Notes under the pieces: generated by a model
The model's database searches: none
What the model was told of the DNA's origin: nothing
The model's input: the letters and a program-made list of their open reading frames with translations, nothing else
NCBI GenBank assembly: GCA_000171875.1
Contig: ABHI01000004.1
Coordinates: forward strand, 169,501-233,500
Source: Flavobacteriales bacterium ALC-1
Lineage (GTDB): Bacteria; Bacteroidota; Bacteroidia; Flavobacteriales; Flavobacteriaceae
Direction: 5' to 3'
DNA: 64,000 nt
Part shown: in pieces, positions 42,809 through 55,500 of the stretch
How positions within the stretch are numbered: the first letter of the stretch is position 1
How the letters are laid out: the number at the start of each line of letters is the position of its first letter
Made by a program: the position numbers and the translations under genes

Positions 42809-43714
42809 TTAAACAATTACACTCGAAATAGTTTCGTAATACATACTTTTTATAATACCATCTGAAAGTCCTATTTTTGGTACATACATATCTTTTGCGC
42901 CACTCCATTTCATAGCAGATAAATAAATACGTGTTGCCGGAATTATTACATCTGCTCTGTCTTGATTAAGATTTAATTTAGTAATGCGCTCTTCATATGT
43001 AAAGCTCTGAAGCATTTTATAATAACTTGTTAAATAGAAATACGTTAGCGGTTTACCCATTTCTTTTCCAGAAATTTTAAAAATTTTATTAATGTTTCCA
43101 CCAGAACCTATAAGATCTATTTTATAGTATTTCTTTGTATTCTCTTTTATCCACTGCTCTAATTCATTCCAAATCTCTTTTGTAACAATATTATTTAACA
43201 ATCTTACTGTTCCTATTTTGAAAGATCTAGATTTTATTTTTTTACCATTATGAATTATTGAAAACTCTGTACTACCACCACCAACATCTACATAAAGATA
43301 GGTCTTATTAAGATCAATAAACGTATGCAAGTCAGTGGCTGCAATAATAGCCGCTTCTTCTTCACCATCTATAATATCGATATTAATACCACACGTTTTA
43401 AGAATTTTGTCTGAAAGTAATTGACTATTATTAGCTTCTCGCATTGCCGAAGTAGCACAAGCTTTATAACGAATAACGTTATGAGACTTTATTAATAAGC
43501 TAAATGCCTTCATCGTATCCATCATTCGCTCTTGGTTATACTCAGATATCTCACCATTAACAAACACATCTGCCCCTAACCTAATTGGCACACGAACCAG
43601 TGAATTCTTTTTAAAGACAACAGATTTATCATCTTGTTCAATGATATTTGAAATTAGGAGTCTAACAGCATTTGAACCTATATCTATTGCTGCATATTTA
43701 CTTATTTTCAGCAT
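42809..43714 (-). CDS. Ppx/GppA-type exopolyphosphatase/phosphatase
   Basis: 301 residues of ASKHA fold. The phosphate-1 motif AAIDIGSNAVRLLI and phosphate-2 motif VDVGGGSTEFSII are visible, with the conserved RAMREAN-like segment CATSAMREANNS. Members hydrolyse polyphosphate or pppGpp; short length without the C-terminal HD-like domain is common in Bacteroidota. It follows ppk1 by one base, giving a polyphosphate synthesis/degradation pair. Confidence 0.88.
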   Translation of the reverse strand: MLKISKYAAIDIGSNAVRLLISNIIEQDDKSVVFKKNSLVRVPIRLGADVFVNGEISEYNQERMMDTMKAFSLLIKSHNVIRYKACATSAMREANNSQLLSDKILKTCGINIDIIDGEEEAAIIAATDLHTFIDLNKTYLYVDVGGGSTEFSIIHNGKKIKSRSFKIGTVRLLNNIVTKEIWNELEQWIKENTKKYYKIDLIGSGGNINKIFKISGKEMGKPLTYFYLTSYYKMLQSFTYEERITKLNLNQDRADVIIPATRIYLSAMKWSGAKDMYVPKIGLSDGIIKSMYYETISSVIV

Positions 43715-43715
43715 A

Positions 43716-45770
43716 TTATACTTCTAATTTATTTAAATAATAGTTGTACGTGTCAAATTGTGCTCTTACCTTAGGGTTTTCATTTCTGAGGTATGTATTA
43801 TCTTGTGTTTGGTTAATAATACGTGCTTTTACATTATCATTCCAACATATATCATACAAATTTTGTAATTCTTGCTTAATGTCCTTATCATATATAGGGC
43901 AACTGACTTCTACTCTAGTATCAATGTTTCTGGTCATCCAATCAGCTGAAGAAATATAAATTTTAGGGTCACTGCTATTAGCAAATATGTACAATCGCGT
44001 ATGTTCTAAAAATTTATCTATAATACTTATAACCTCAATATTTTCGCTCATACCTTTTACTCCTGGCACTAAACAACAGAGACCTCTTACAATCATTTGA
44101 ATTTTTACACCTGCTCTACTAGCTTCATATAATTTATCAATCATTTTATAGCTACTAATGCTATTCATTTTTAATTTTATATAAGCTGGTTTTCCATTTT
44201 TAGCACTTTCTATTTCATTATCTATTAAGGCAAATAGTCTTGACTTTGTATAATGCGGAGAGGTAATAATATGCTTATATCTATACATTTTGTAATTGAC
44301 CTCAAAAAAGTTGAATACTTTATTTACATCCTTAAGAATCTTAGAATTAGCAGTCAAAAGTGTAAAATCCGTATAAATTTTTGCTGTAGATTCATTAAAG
44401 TTTCCTGTGCTAATAAAACCATATCGCACTAACTTATTATTCTCTTCGCGTTCAATAACACACATCTTACTATGTACCTTTAAACCTGCAACACCAAACA
44501 ACATTATAATACCTTCATCTTGCATTTGCTCTGCATAATTTATGTTAGCAGCTTCATCAAAACGTGCTCTAAGCTCTATGGATACCGTTACTTTTTTTCC
44601 ATTTTTTGCAGCGTTAATTAACGAACTTGCCACGTGAGAAATCTGAGCTAACCTATAGATGGTAATTTTTATAGTCTTCACCTGAGGATCTAATGCGGCT
44701 TCTCTTAAAAACTTAACGATATAAGAAAATGTATGATAAGGTGTATAAACTAAATAATCTTTTTTAGCAATGGTCTTAAAAATACTATCTTCTAAACTCA
44801 AACCTTTTACTGGTAGTGGTTTAATTTTGTCATAAAGCAAATCTTTTCTCCCTAAACTAGGAAAGCTCATATAATCTCTTCGGTTATGGTAACGACCTCC
44901 AGGAATTATACTTTCCTTTTTATGTATAGACATACGTTCTAAAAGAAAAGCTAAAGTATCATCTTCAATACTCTTGTCGTAAACAAATCGTACAGGATCA
45001 CCACTTTGTCGATCCTTAACACTTTCAGATAATTTATCTATAAAACTTTTACTTAAATCACTGTCAAAATCTAATTCACCATCTCTAGTAATTTTAATCA
45101 TATGAGCACTAATACTATCATAACTAAAAATGTTGAAAATATCATTTAAGCAATACCTCAATATATCATCAATCATTATAATATAATTGCTATCTCCTTT
45201 ATTAGGAAGCACAACAAAACGATCCATAGCAGATGATATTTCAATAAGAGCCATTTGAGATTTGCCATTAGAATTAGACATCTTTACTGTTAAATAGGCA
45301 GAAATATCCTTGAGTTCTGGCAGAGCAATATCCTCATTTAACATAATAACAACAAGTGCTGGACTGATTTCTTGGTAAAAATAATTTTTTATGAATTTAT
45401 GATGATTATCATCTATCTCTGTTTCATCAATGATATAAATATTCTCATTTTCGAGCTCCTTATTTATCTCATCTAGAATTTTTAAACTCTCACTTTGTTG
45501 TTCTATAACAATTTTTGTGATTTCCTCTAAAAGGTCACCTGCTTTAATACCACCCAACTGGCTTCTACCTCCTTTTCCTGCCTCATAAATTCGTTTTACA
45601 GTAGCATATCGCACTTTAAAGAATTCATCTAAATTATTTGAAAAAATCCCTAAAAAACGTAAGCGTTCGATTAGAGGTACGTTTTTATCTGCTGCTTCTT
45701 GTAGCACACGAGCATTAAATTGTAACCAGCTTAGTTCCCTGTTTATATATATGTTTTTATCTTTTGTCAT
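43716..45770 (-). CDS. ppk1: polyphosphate kinase 1
   Basis: 684 residues. The N-terminal domain begins YINRELSWLQFNARVL; the two phospholipase-D-like C-terminal domains carry the autophosphorylated His433 (VHSKMCVIE) and the second His590 (HTRLYIF), corresponding to His435 and His592 of the E. coli enzyme. It forms long-chain polyphosphate from ATP at the membrane. Overlaps sixA by one base upstream, so sixA, ppk1 and ppx form one unit. Confidence 0.95.
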   Translation of the reverse strand: MTKDKNIYINRELSWLQFNARVLQEAADKNVPLIERLRFLGIFSNNLDEFFKVRYATVKRIYEAGKGGRSQLGGIKAGDLLEEITKIVIEQQSESLKILDEINKELENENIYIIDETEIDDNHHKFIKNYFYQEISPALVVIMLNEDIALPELKDISAYLTVKMSNSNGKSQMALIEISSAMDRFVVLPNKGDSNYIIMIDDILRYCLNDIFNIFSYDSISAHMIKITRDGELDFDSDLSKSFIDKLSESVKDRQSGDPVRFVYDKSIEDDTLAFLLERMSIHKKESIIPGGRYHNRRDYMSFPSLGRKDLLYDKIKPLPVKGLSLEDSIFKTIAKKDYLVYTPYHTFSYIVKFLREAALDPQVKTIKITIYRLAQISHVASSLINAAKNGKKVTVSIELRARFDEAANINYAEQMQDEGIIMLFGVAGLKVHSKMCVIEREENNKLVRYGFISTGNFNESTAKIYTDFTLLTANSKILKDVNKVFNFFEVNYKMYRYKHIITSPHYTKSRLFALIDNEIESAKNGKPAYIKLKMNSISSYKMIDKLYEASRAGVKIQMIVRGLCCLVPGVKGMSENIEVISIIDKFLEHTRLYIFANSSDPKIYISSADWMTRNIDTRVEVSCPIYDKDIKQELQNLYDICWNDNVKARIINQTQDNTYLRNENPKVRAQFDTYNYYLNKLEV

Positions 45771-46258
45771 TATTTTAATTCCTTTGGAATAATTATGAAC
45801 TCAGTAGTTCCCTTTTTTAAATCTTTCCAGTTGTCAATATTAAAATTCAACTTTACCAAACCACTGGTAGGTAGATTATCGATATAAATACTTCCAAATA
45901 TATTGGAAATTGATGTGAAAGCGTGATTGTGCCCAAAAATCATAATTTCATTATAATCATTTGGTAGATTTTTAATGAAATTTATAACATTTTCACCTCC
46001 AAAATCATATAGTTCATCTACCACATTAATTGAATTTTCTGACAAACCGAATAATCCTACAAAAATTTTACAAGTACTTAATGCTCTATTTGCTGGGCTA
46101 GAAAATATAGTGTTAGGCATAATGACATTTCTTTTAAGAATCTGATTAGCAACTAACTTAGCGTCATTTATACCTCTAGATTTTAATGGTCTTTCTCTAT
46201 CAATTACATCATATTCCCATGATGATTTTCCATGTCTAACAAGTATAATAGTTTTCAT
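45770..46258 (-). CDS. SixA-type phosphohistidine phosphatase
   Basis: 162 residues, histidine phosphatase superfamily. Phospho-acceptor motif LVRHGKSSWE at 5-14 and the second catalytic His in IFGHNHAFT. SixA removes phosphate from His of signalling HPt domains in E. coli; in the ppk-linked Bacteroidota versions the target is unknown. First gene of the sixA-ppk1-ppx unit. Confidence 0.88.
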   Translation of the reverse strand: MKTIILVRHGKSSWEYDVIDRERPLKSRGINDAKLVANQILKRNVIMPNTIFSSPANRALSTCKIFVGLFGLSENSINVVDELYDFGGENVINFIKNLPNDYNEIMIFGHNHAFTSISNIFGSIYIDNLPTSGLVKLNFNIDNWKDLKKGTTEFIIIPKELK

Positions 46259-46583
46259 AAAATATCGATTAAATGCATTTTTTTTCGATAAAATGTTTCA
46301 TATTTCCGTTTTAACGAGTATATTGCCGCTTAAACTCTAATGTTTGTTTATCATTTGAGTTATAAGTTCTTTTGTTTGTGTAAAATTAATGTAAATGACC
46401 CCAAATCAAAAATATATTAATCCATACTATTTTTCATTTACGGTAATTATACTTCCCTCTATATTTTATTAAAAACAAAAAGCATAGTTGTTAACTCAAA
46501 AATAATTTTGGTTACAGGTAATCTTGTATCTTAAAATTAATGAGCTTAGCAAATTTGAAAACATTAGTTTAGTTATGTATAAC
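46259..46583. other. divergent intergenic region upstream of the adhesin
   Basis: 325 bp between sixA and the chosen adhesin start. AT-rich, no open frame of note and no strong hairpin. A weak -33/-7 pair (TTG at 46508-46510, TATCTTAA at 46527) is possible but off consensus. The longer adhesin frame begins at 46524 but its first 20 residues do not look like a signal peptide. Confidence 0.5.
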
Positions 46584-49500
46584 ATGAAAAACTTTACAAG
46601 TTTAATTTGTATTACTAAAGAGGTTAAGTATATACTTACTGGAGTTCTTTTAGTACTAGTTTTTAATACGAACGCTCAAACCTCAAATTCTACGAGGGAG
46701 TATTCTGAGAGACTAGCTATAAATCTTAACGGAGATTTTGATATGATTGGTAACACCAATATGCAGTGTGTTAGTAATTGTACAAATTTGTTGGATTGGA
46801 ATAACCCAAGTAAAGTAATGGGATATGTAGACATTGACAATGATTCTCAAACCGTAAACTCTAGTTCTGCGACACTAACAGTTTTACCTGGCGAGCAGGT
46901 AGTATGGGCTGGTTTATATTGGGGAGGTGTTCATAGTTCCTCAATGCTAAATACAACTCAACCGCCTAGCTCAACAAGTATTGATAGAGTTAAATTTAAA
47001 GTTCCCGGATCTACAAATTATCAAACCGTAAATGCATTTAGTAGAAATATTGAAAATTCTTATCAACCAGGATGGGATACTTTTTTAGCTTTTGCTGATG
47101 TAACATCTATTGTTACTAATGCTGGGGCAGGAGTTTATACAATAGCTGATATTTCATTAATTACAGGTTCTGCCTTTACAGGACCTCTTGGTGGTTGGTC
47201 ACTAGTAGTGATATGCGAATCTCCAAATGCACCAAGCAAAAGGATTAATGTATGGGATGGTTTAAAGTTTTTTGGTTTTGGTGATAATGATCAATTTACA
47301 GTTAACGGATTATATACACCTGTATCTGGTCTAGTAGAAACTAGAGTAGGTTATTTTGGCATGGATGGCGAACGAAATACAACTGGTGATTATGTAAGTG
47401 TGAATGGTACACCTATGAGTAATGCTATAAACCCTTCAGATAATACACTTAATGGTACTATCTCTAAATTAGGTGTTAATCAGCCTGGAAGGAATCCAAA
47501 TTTTGACTATAATTGGGCAATAGATATAGATATCTTTGATGCTTCAGGAACTGTTCCTAATGCTGCAACATCTGCAACTATAGATTTAGGTAGTACTAAT
47601 GAAGGTATTTGGGGAGGTGTTTTTGTGGTTTCTAACGAAATTGCATTTCCTAGTTTAACAAAAGAATTCTCAGATGGATATATTAATTTAGGTGAAATCA
47701 CAACAGTAACACTTACTTTAGATATACCTATTGGAGGTGTAGACCTTACTAATGTTAGTCTTCAAGACAATCTTCCAAATGGAATGCTCATAGCAAATAA
47801 TCCAAATATAACTAATAGTTGTAGTGGTGGAAATGTAACAGCAAATCCAGGATCAAATACTTTTCTTTTTGAAAACATTATTCTTAACGCAGGTCAAACC
47901 TGTGTTATTTCTTTTGATGTTGTTACTACATCTGCTGGTTTTTTTACAAATAGTATAGAATATGGTGATTTTGTTAATGATCAAAATATAGACCTCGTTA
48001 ATTCGGCCACAGATAGCGTTTCGGTTTTTGATTCGTCTCTAGATATTACAAATGTTTTATGTAAGGGAGATAACTCAGGCACTATAGAGTTAACAGTAAG
48101 TGGCGGAACACCTCCATACACATACTCTTTAAATAATGGAGTAACAACACAATCAAATAGTACATTTCAAAACTTATTAGCAGGAAGCTATAATATTTTA
48201 GTAACTGATGCAAATGGAGTTTCATTTAATGTAGTTGGCACTGTAGATACTGATGATATTGAAAGTCCTGAAATCACAGTTCCTTCAAATATAAATATAG
48301 AAGGCTGTTCTACATCAGATATTACTAGTACTAATGCTGTTTTTGCATTTAGTGCTTCACAATCAGCAGATGTACAAACAATTTTTGCATCCAATCCAGA
48401 TTATAATGCTTCTGATGATTTTAATATCCAAAGCATAAGTTATATTGATATTATTACATCTACAAACAATTGCCCAATAATTGTATCTAGAGTATTTACT
48501 ATAACAGATAATTGTAATAACACGACTAAAGCAAGTCAAACAATTACTATAGAAGACAAAACACCTCCAACTATAGATTCTAGTGCTAAAGATTCTACAG
48601 TCCAATGTAACGCAAATAGTCAAACAGCTTTAAATAATTGGCTAAACAATAATGGTAATGCATTTGCTAATGATAATTGTAGCAATGTAAGTTGGTCCAA
48701 CAATTATACAGGGTTGACAGATGAATGTGGTAATACAGGTTCGGCAACAGTTACATTTACAGCTGCAGATGATTGTGGCAATACTCAATCAACAACGGCT
48801 ACTTTTACTATTGAAGACACAGTCGGACCAACAATAGTTAATTTTCCAACTGATAAAATCACTATTGAATGTAGTGATTTGCAACCAGCTGAAACTTTGA
48901 AAGCTATAGATGATTGTGGAAGTGCAACAATATCTTTTGAAGAAACAAGAACGGATGGTATCTGTGCAAATACTTATCAATTAGAACGCACATGGACAGC
49001 TACAGATCTTTGTGGAAACGAAACCATAAAAACGCAAATAATAAATGTAGAAGATACTACAAAACCAACATTTACAGTACCTGCAGATATTACTATTGAA
49101 TGCAATCAAGATACAGATGATCTAAATATAGTTGGGGATGTTACTAATGAAAATGATAGCTGTTCACCATCAACAACTTCCTTTGATTTTGAAGCTACAT
49201 ATACTGACGTAACTACCGCTGGTAATTGTCCTAATGAATATATAATTACAAGAACTTGGATATTAATCGATGAGTGTAACAATACAGCCACAGATACACA
49301 AACAATAACAGTTGTGGATACAACTGACCCAAGCTTTAACGAAAGTTTACCTGCAAATATTTCAGTAAATTCAGATAGTATCCCATCTCCGTCAACTTTA
49401 ACCGTTACAGATAATTGTGATACTGATGTTGATGTTGTATTTACAGAAACATTAATTGGAAACATTTGTGACGCAGCTTATACAATAGAAAGAAACTGGC

Positions 49501-52500
49501 TTGCTGAGGATGATTGTGGGAATGATATTGAGCATACACAAACCATAAATGTTAGTCATACCGTTCTTTCACTAACTATAAATTCTACGACTGATGTAAA
49601 TTGTTCTGGAGAAGCTACAGGTGCCATTGATATGAATGTATCAGGTGGTACACCACCATATACGTATTCATGGAGTAATTCTGCTACAAGCGAAGATTTA
49701 ACAAATATTACTGCTGGTACATATACAATTACTGTAGAAGATAGTAATGGTTGTACAGCATACAAGGGTGTATATATTGATGAGCCTTCTGACCCATTAA
49801 CACTCTCTATTAATAAAACTAATGCTACCTCAATACAAGGGTGTACTGACGGCATGGCTACGGCTGTTGTGTCTGGTGGCACAGCTAATTATACGTATCA
49901 ATGGTCTGCTTCCACAGGTAGCCAAACTGGTACTACTGCTACAAACTTACCTGTTGGTAATCATACTGTGCTTGTAACTGATGCTAATGGCTGCGAAATA
50001 TCTCAGAGTGTAGAAATTACATGTTCAGATGATTGCGATATAGCCATAACAACTGATGTCATAAATGATGTACTTTGTTATGGATATGCATCTGGTTCAG
50101 CATCTGTATCTGCAAGTTCTGCTATCGCTCCAACTGCAACATTTACTTTTACTTGGTCAAATGGTCAAATAGATACTGGAGTAACATCAAGTTCAATTAT
50201 CAATAGCGCTGCTGGCAATTATACTGTAAGTGTTACACTCGATGGATCAGTTTGTGATCCTGTAGTACAAAATATTAATATTGCACAACCTACTGAAGCA
50301 CTAAGCATAACTATTAATAAAGTTAATGCGACTTCTATACAAGGATGTACTGATGGTACCGCAACAGCTGTAGTATCTGGTGGTACTACACCTTATAACT
50401 ATCAATGGTCAGCTTCAGCTGGTAACCAAACTAATGCTACTGCTACAGACTTACCTATAGGCAATCATACTGTAACTGTAAATGATGCGAATGGCTGTGA
50501 AACTACTCAGAACATTGAAATTACATGTACTAATGATTGTGATACAGCAATTACAACAGATTCTACCACTAATGTACTTTGTTTTGGTGATAGTTCTGGT
50601 GCAGCTTCTGTATCGGCTAGTTCTGCTATTAATCCTACTGCGACATTTACCTTTACTTGGTCTAATGGTCAAATAGATGCTGGTGTAACTTCTAGTACAA
50701 TATCTAATATACTAGCTGGTAATTATACTGTAAGTGTTACTATAGATGGGTCGGTTTGTGATCCTGTAGAACAAACTGTCTCAATTATAGAACCTAACTC
50801 TAGTTTATCTGCTTCGATTACTTCACAGACAGATATTATTTGTGGTGTTTTAGGACAATTTACAGTAGAAGGATCTGGTGGTACAACGCCTTACACATAT
50901 TCCATTGATAATGGTACTAACTATGTCTCTAATGGAACATTTACTGATCTTACAGATGGTGCTTATTCTGTTATAGTTTTAGATGCCAATGGATGTAAAA
51001 CTGACATCACAACACATATACTTACTAATTGTACAGACGCAATTGCAGACATCAATAACACATACGTTAATCAACCAGTTTCTGGTAATGTATTAACTAA
51101 TGACGAAGACTTTGAAGGTGATAACCAAACCGTTACTGCTAATACAAATCCTGCTAATGGATCTGTGGTTATAAACCCTGATGGAACATATACTTACACT
51201 CCTAACACAGGTTATATTGGTGAAGATACTTTTGAGTATACAATCTGTGATGATGGTAATCCTCAAGCTTGTGATACAGCTACTGTATACATTGAAGTAT
51301 TACCAGAAGGTGGGCCTGAAAATGAAGCTCCTATCGCTAATGCGGATACAGCTACAACTCCTGAAGGAACCCCTATTGATATCGTAGTACTTCCTAATGA
51401 TTTTGATCCTGATGCTGATCCTATTACAATTACTGCAACTACTGATCCTACTAATGGAACTGTAACAGTTAATCCTGATGGAACCATTACTTATACTCCT
51501 GATTCTGGATTTATTGGTGAAGATACCTTTACATACACCATATGTGATGATGGTAATCCACAACTTTGTGATACTGCTACAGTTACTGTAACTGTTCAAG
51601 ATGCGAGTACACCTAATACAACTAATGCTAATGATGATGCATATAGCACAACACCTAGTACTGATGTTACTGGAAATGTATTATTAAATGATAATGATAT
51701 TGAAGGTCATACTCAAACTGTAACGACAACTACAGTTGTTACTGCTGAAGGTATTACTGTAAATATTGATCCTAATACGGGTATATTTACGTATACACCA
51801 AATGCCGGGTTTACTGGAACTGACTCTTTTGTTTATACTATTTGTGATAATGGTAGCCCTGTTGCTTGTGATAAAGCTACAGTATATATTACTGTTGGTG
51901 GTCTTGCTAATACTACTGACGCTATTGCAGACATCAATAACACATACGTTAATCAACCAGTTTCTGGTAATGTATTAACTAATGACGAAGACTTTGAAGG
52001 TGATAACCAAACCGTTACTGCTAATACAAATCCTGCTAATGGATCTGTGGTTATAAACCCTGATGGAACATATACTTACACTCCTAACACAGGTTATATT
52101 GGTGAAGATACTTTTGAGTATACAATCTGTGATGATGGTAATCCTCAAGCTTGTGATACAGCTACTGTATACATTGAAGTATTACCAGAAGGTGGGCCTG
52201 AAAATGAAGCTCCTATCGCTAATGCGGATACAGCTACAACTCCTGAAGGAACCCCTATTGATATCGTAGTACTTCCTAATGATTTTGATCCTGATGCTGA
52301 TCCTATTACAATTACTGCAACTACTGATCCTACTAATGGAACTGTAACAGTTAATCCTGATGGAACCATTACTTATACTCCTGATTCTGGATTTATTGGT
52401 GAAGATACCTTTACATACACCATATGTGATGATGGTAATCCACAACTTTGTGATACTGCTACAGTTACTGTAACTGTTCAAGATGCGAGTACACCTAATA

Positions 52501-55500
52501 CAACTAATGCTAATGATGATGCATATAATGTGACTCCAACTAGTGTATTAACTGGAAATGTATTATTAAATGATAATGATATTGAAGGTCACACTCAAAC
52601 TGTAACGACAACTACGGTTGTTACTGCTGAAGGTATTACTGTAAATATTGATCCTAATACGGGTATATTTACGTATACACCAAATGCCGGGTTTACTGGA
52701 ACTGACTCTTTTGTTTATACTATTTGTGATAATGGTAGCCCTGTTGCTTGTGATAAAGCTACAGTTTATATCACTGTTGATGGTGTTGCTGGTCTTAGTA
52801 TTGTTAAATCAGCATCAAGTGCGACTAGTGGTTGTGTGGGTGCTGGCGATATAGTAACCTATATATTCACAGTAACTAATAGTGGTGATGTACTAATTAA
52901 TAGTATAACAATTGTTGATGCTTTATTAGGTGGTGATATAACCACTTCTCTTACACTCACTGGTGATAATGGTGATGGTATTCTTGATCCTACTGAAACT
53001 TGGGTATTCACAGCACCTGACTATACAATTACACAAGCAGATGTTGATGCTGGTAACATTACAAACAATGTCACTGCTAATGGTCTAGAGCCAGATGGAA
53101 CTACTGCTGTGCAAGCTACTGATACTTATGTGATCGATGCTAATAATCCAGATGTAACCCTTTGTAGTGATGGTGGTATTAATGTCGTTAAAGCTGCTTC
53201 TACTCCTAATACTGGGTGTGTTGGTGAAGGGGACTTAGTAACCTATACGTTCACAGTAACGAATTCTGGTCAAATCTCTATCAATACTATTACTATCAAT
53301 GATGATATGTTAGGTGGTGATATTACGGCTACTCTTACATTGACTGGTGATACTAATAATGATGGTTTATTGAACCCTACTGAAACTTGGGTATTCACGG
53401 CACCTGACTATACAATTACACAAGCAGATGTTGATGCTGGTAACATTACAAACAATGTCACTGCTAATGGTCTACAGCCAGATGGTACAACTACTGTGCA
53501 AGCTACTGATACTTATGTGATCGATGCTAATAATCCTGATGTAACCCTTTGTAGTGATGGTGGTATTAATGTCGTTAAAGCTGCAACTACTCCTAACACT
53601 GGGTGTGTTGGTGAAGGAGACTTAGTAACCTATACATTCACAGTAACGAATTCTGGTCAAATCTCTATCAATACTATTACTATCAATGATGATATGTTAG
53701 GTGGTGATATTACGGCTACTCTTACATTGACTGGTGACGCTAATAATGATGGTTTATTGAACCCTACTGAAACTTGGGTATTCACGGCACCTGACTATAC
53801 AATTACACAAGTAGATGTTGATGCTGGTAACATTACAAACAATGTCACTGCTAATGGTCTACAGCCAGATGGAACTACTGCTGTGCAAGCTACTGATACT
53901 TATGTGATCGATGCTAATAATCCAGATGTAACACTTTGTAGTGATGGTGGTATTAATGTCGTGAAAGCTGCTTCTACTCCTAACACTGGGTGTGTTGGTG
54001 AAGGAGACTTAGTAACCTATACGTTCACAGTAACGAATTCTGGTCAAATCTCTATCAATACAATTACCATCAATGATGATATGTTAGGTGGTGATATAAC
54101 CACTTCTCTTACACTTACTGGTGATAATGGTGATGCTATTCTTGATCCTACTGAAACTTGGGTATTCACGGCACCTGACTATACAATTACACAAGCAGAT
54201 GTTGATGCAGGTAACATTACAAACAATGTCACTGCTAATGGTCTAGAGCCAGATGGAACTACTGCTGTGCAAGCTACAGATACTTATGTGATCGATGCTA
54301 ATAATCCAGATGTAACACTTTGTAGTGATTCAAGTATTGCCCTTACTAAAACAGGAGTGTTCAATAATGATAATGGAAATGATTGTACAGAAATTGATGA
54401 GACTATAACATATACATTCACAGTAACAAATACTGGTGATGTGGCATTGGCAAATGTTGTTATAACTGATCCATTATTGGACAATGCAACACCTGCTGTA
54501 AGTATCAACTTCATTTCTGGTGATTCAGATGGTGATAATCAATTAGATCCAACTGAAACTTGGATATACAATGCTACATATTTAGTGACTCAAGTAGATA
54601 TCTATGCTACTGAAGTTACTAATACGGCAACCGTAACTGCAGCAGAAGTGGTAAACAATACAAGTGTATCAGCTACAGCTCAGACTACAACGGAATTAAT
54701 TGAAGATACAACTCCGCCAGATACTTCTGCATGTGCTGTTCTAGATGAAACTATTGAGTGTAGTGGTACGGATAACGAAACGATTGCTAACGATTGGAAT
54801 GCTGCTAATATTTTAGCTTTAGAAAATTGTGCAACCGATGCCTGTGATAATAATGTAACAATAACGTCTAACTATGCGTATACAAACCTAGTTTCAACTT
54901 GTGGAGCTGGTGGTACTATTACTGTAATATACACATTGACAGATGCAACTGGTAATGCTAGTACTTTTAATGCTACGCTTACACTAGAAGATACTACTGG
55001 TCCTGATTTATCTGCATGTACTATAATAGATGAAACTATAGAATGTAGTGGTGATAACAATGAAAATCTTGCTATAGCTTGGAATGCTGCAAATATTGCA
55101 TCACTTGAAACTTGCGGTACTGATACTTGTGATGTAGATCCAACAAATGTAGTAACTTCAGATTTTGATTTTACAAACCTAGTTTCAACTTGTGGAGCTG
55201 GTGGTACAATTACTGTGGTATATACTGTTGCTGATGATTGTGGTAATACTACATCCTTAAATGCAACATTAACTATAGAAGATACTACTCCACCAACATT
55301 CAACGAAACATTACCAGCAGATACAAATGCAGAATGTGATAATGTGCCAACTGCAGAAACACTAACTGTTTCTGATAATTGTGGTGCAGCTACAGTTGAG
55401 TTTACTGAAGAAATTACTAATGGAGCGTGTGTTGGTGACTTTATCATCGTACGTACGTGGACTGCAACAGATAGCTGTAATAATGATACTGTACATACAC

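Noticed and set aside
49106..49465. 119-codon minus-strand frame and similar ones along 48-56 kb
   Set aside because: Antisense to the adhesin coding sequence; low-complexity V/S/T-rich, no start signals.
51036..54330. CRISPR array or IS-like duplication
   Set aside because: Repeats are long, in frame and code for protein modules; no short repeat/spacer pattern, no transposase.
54872..55447. 191-codon minus-strand frame inside the adhesin
   Set aside because: Shadow frame caused by the biased, repetitive codon use (ACT/GTT-rich) of the adhesin.
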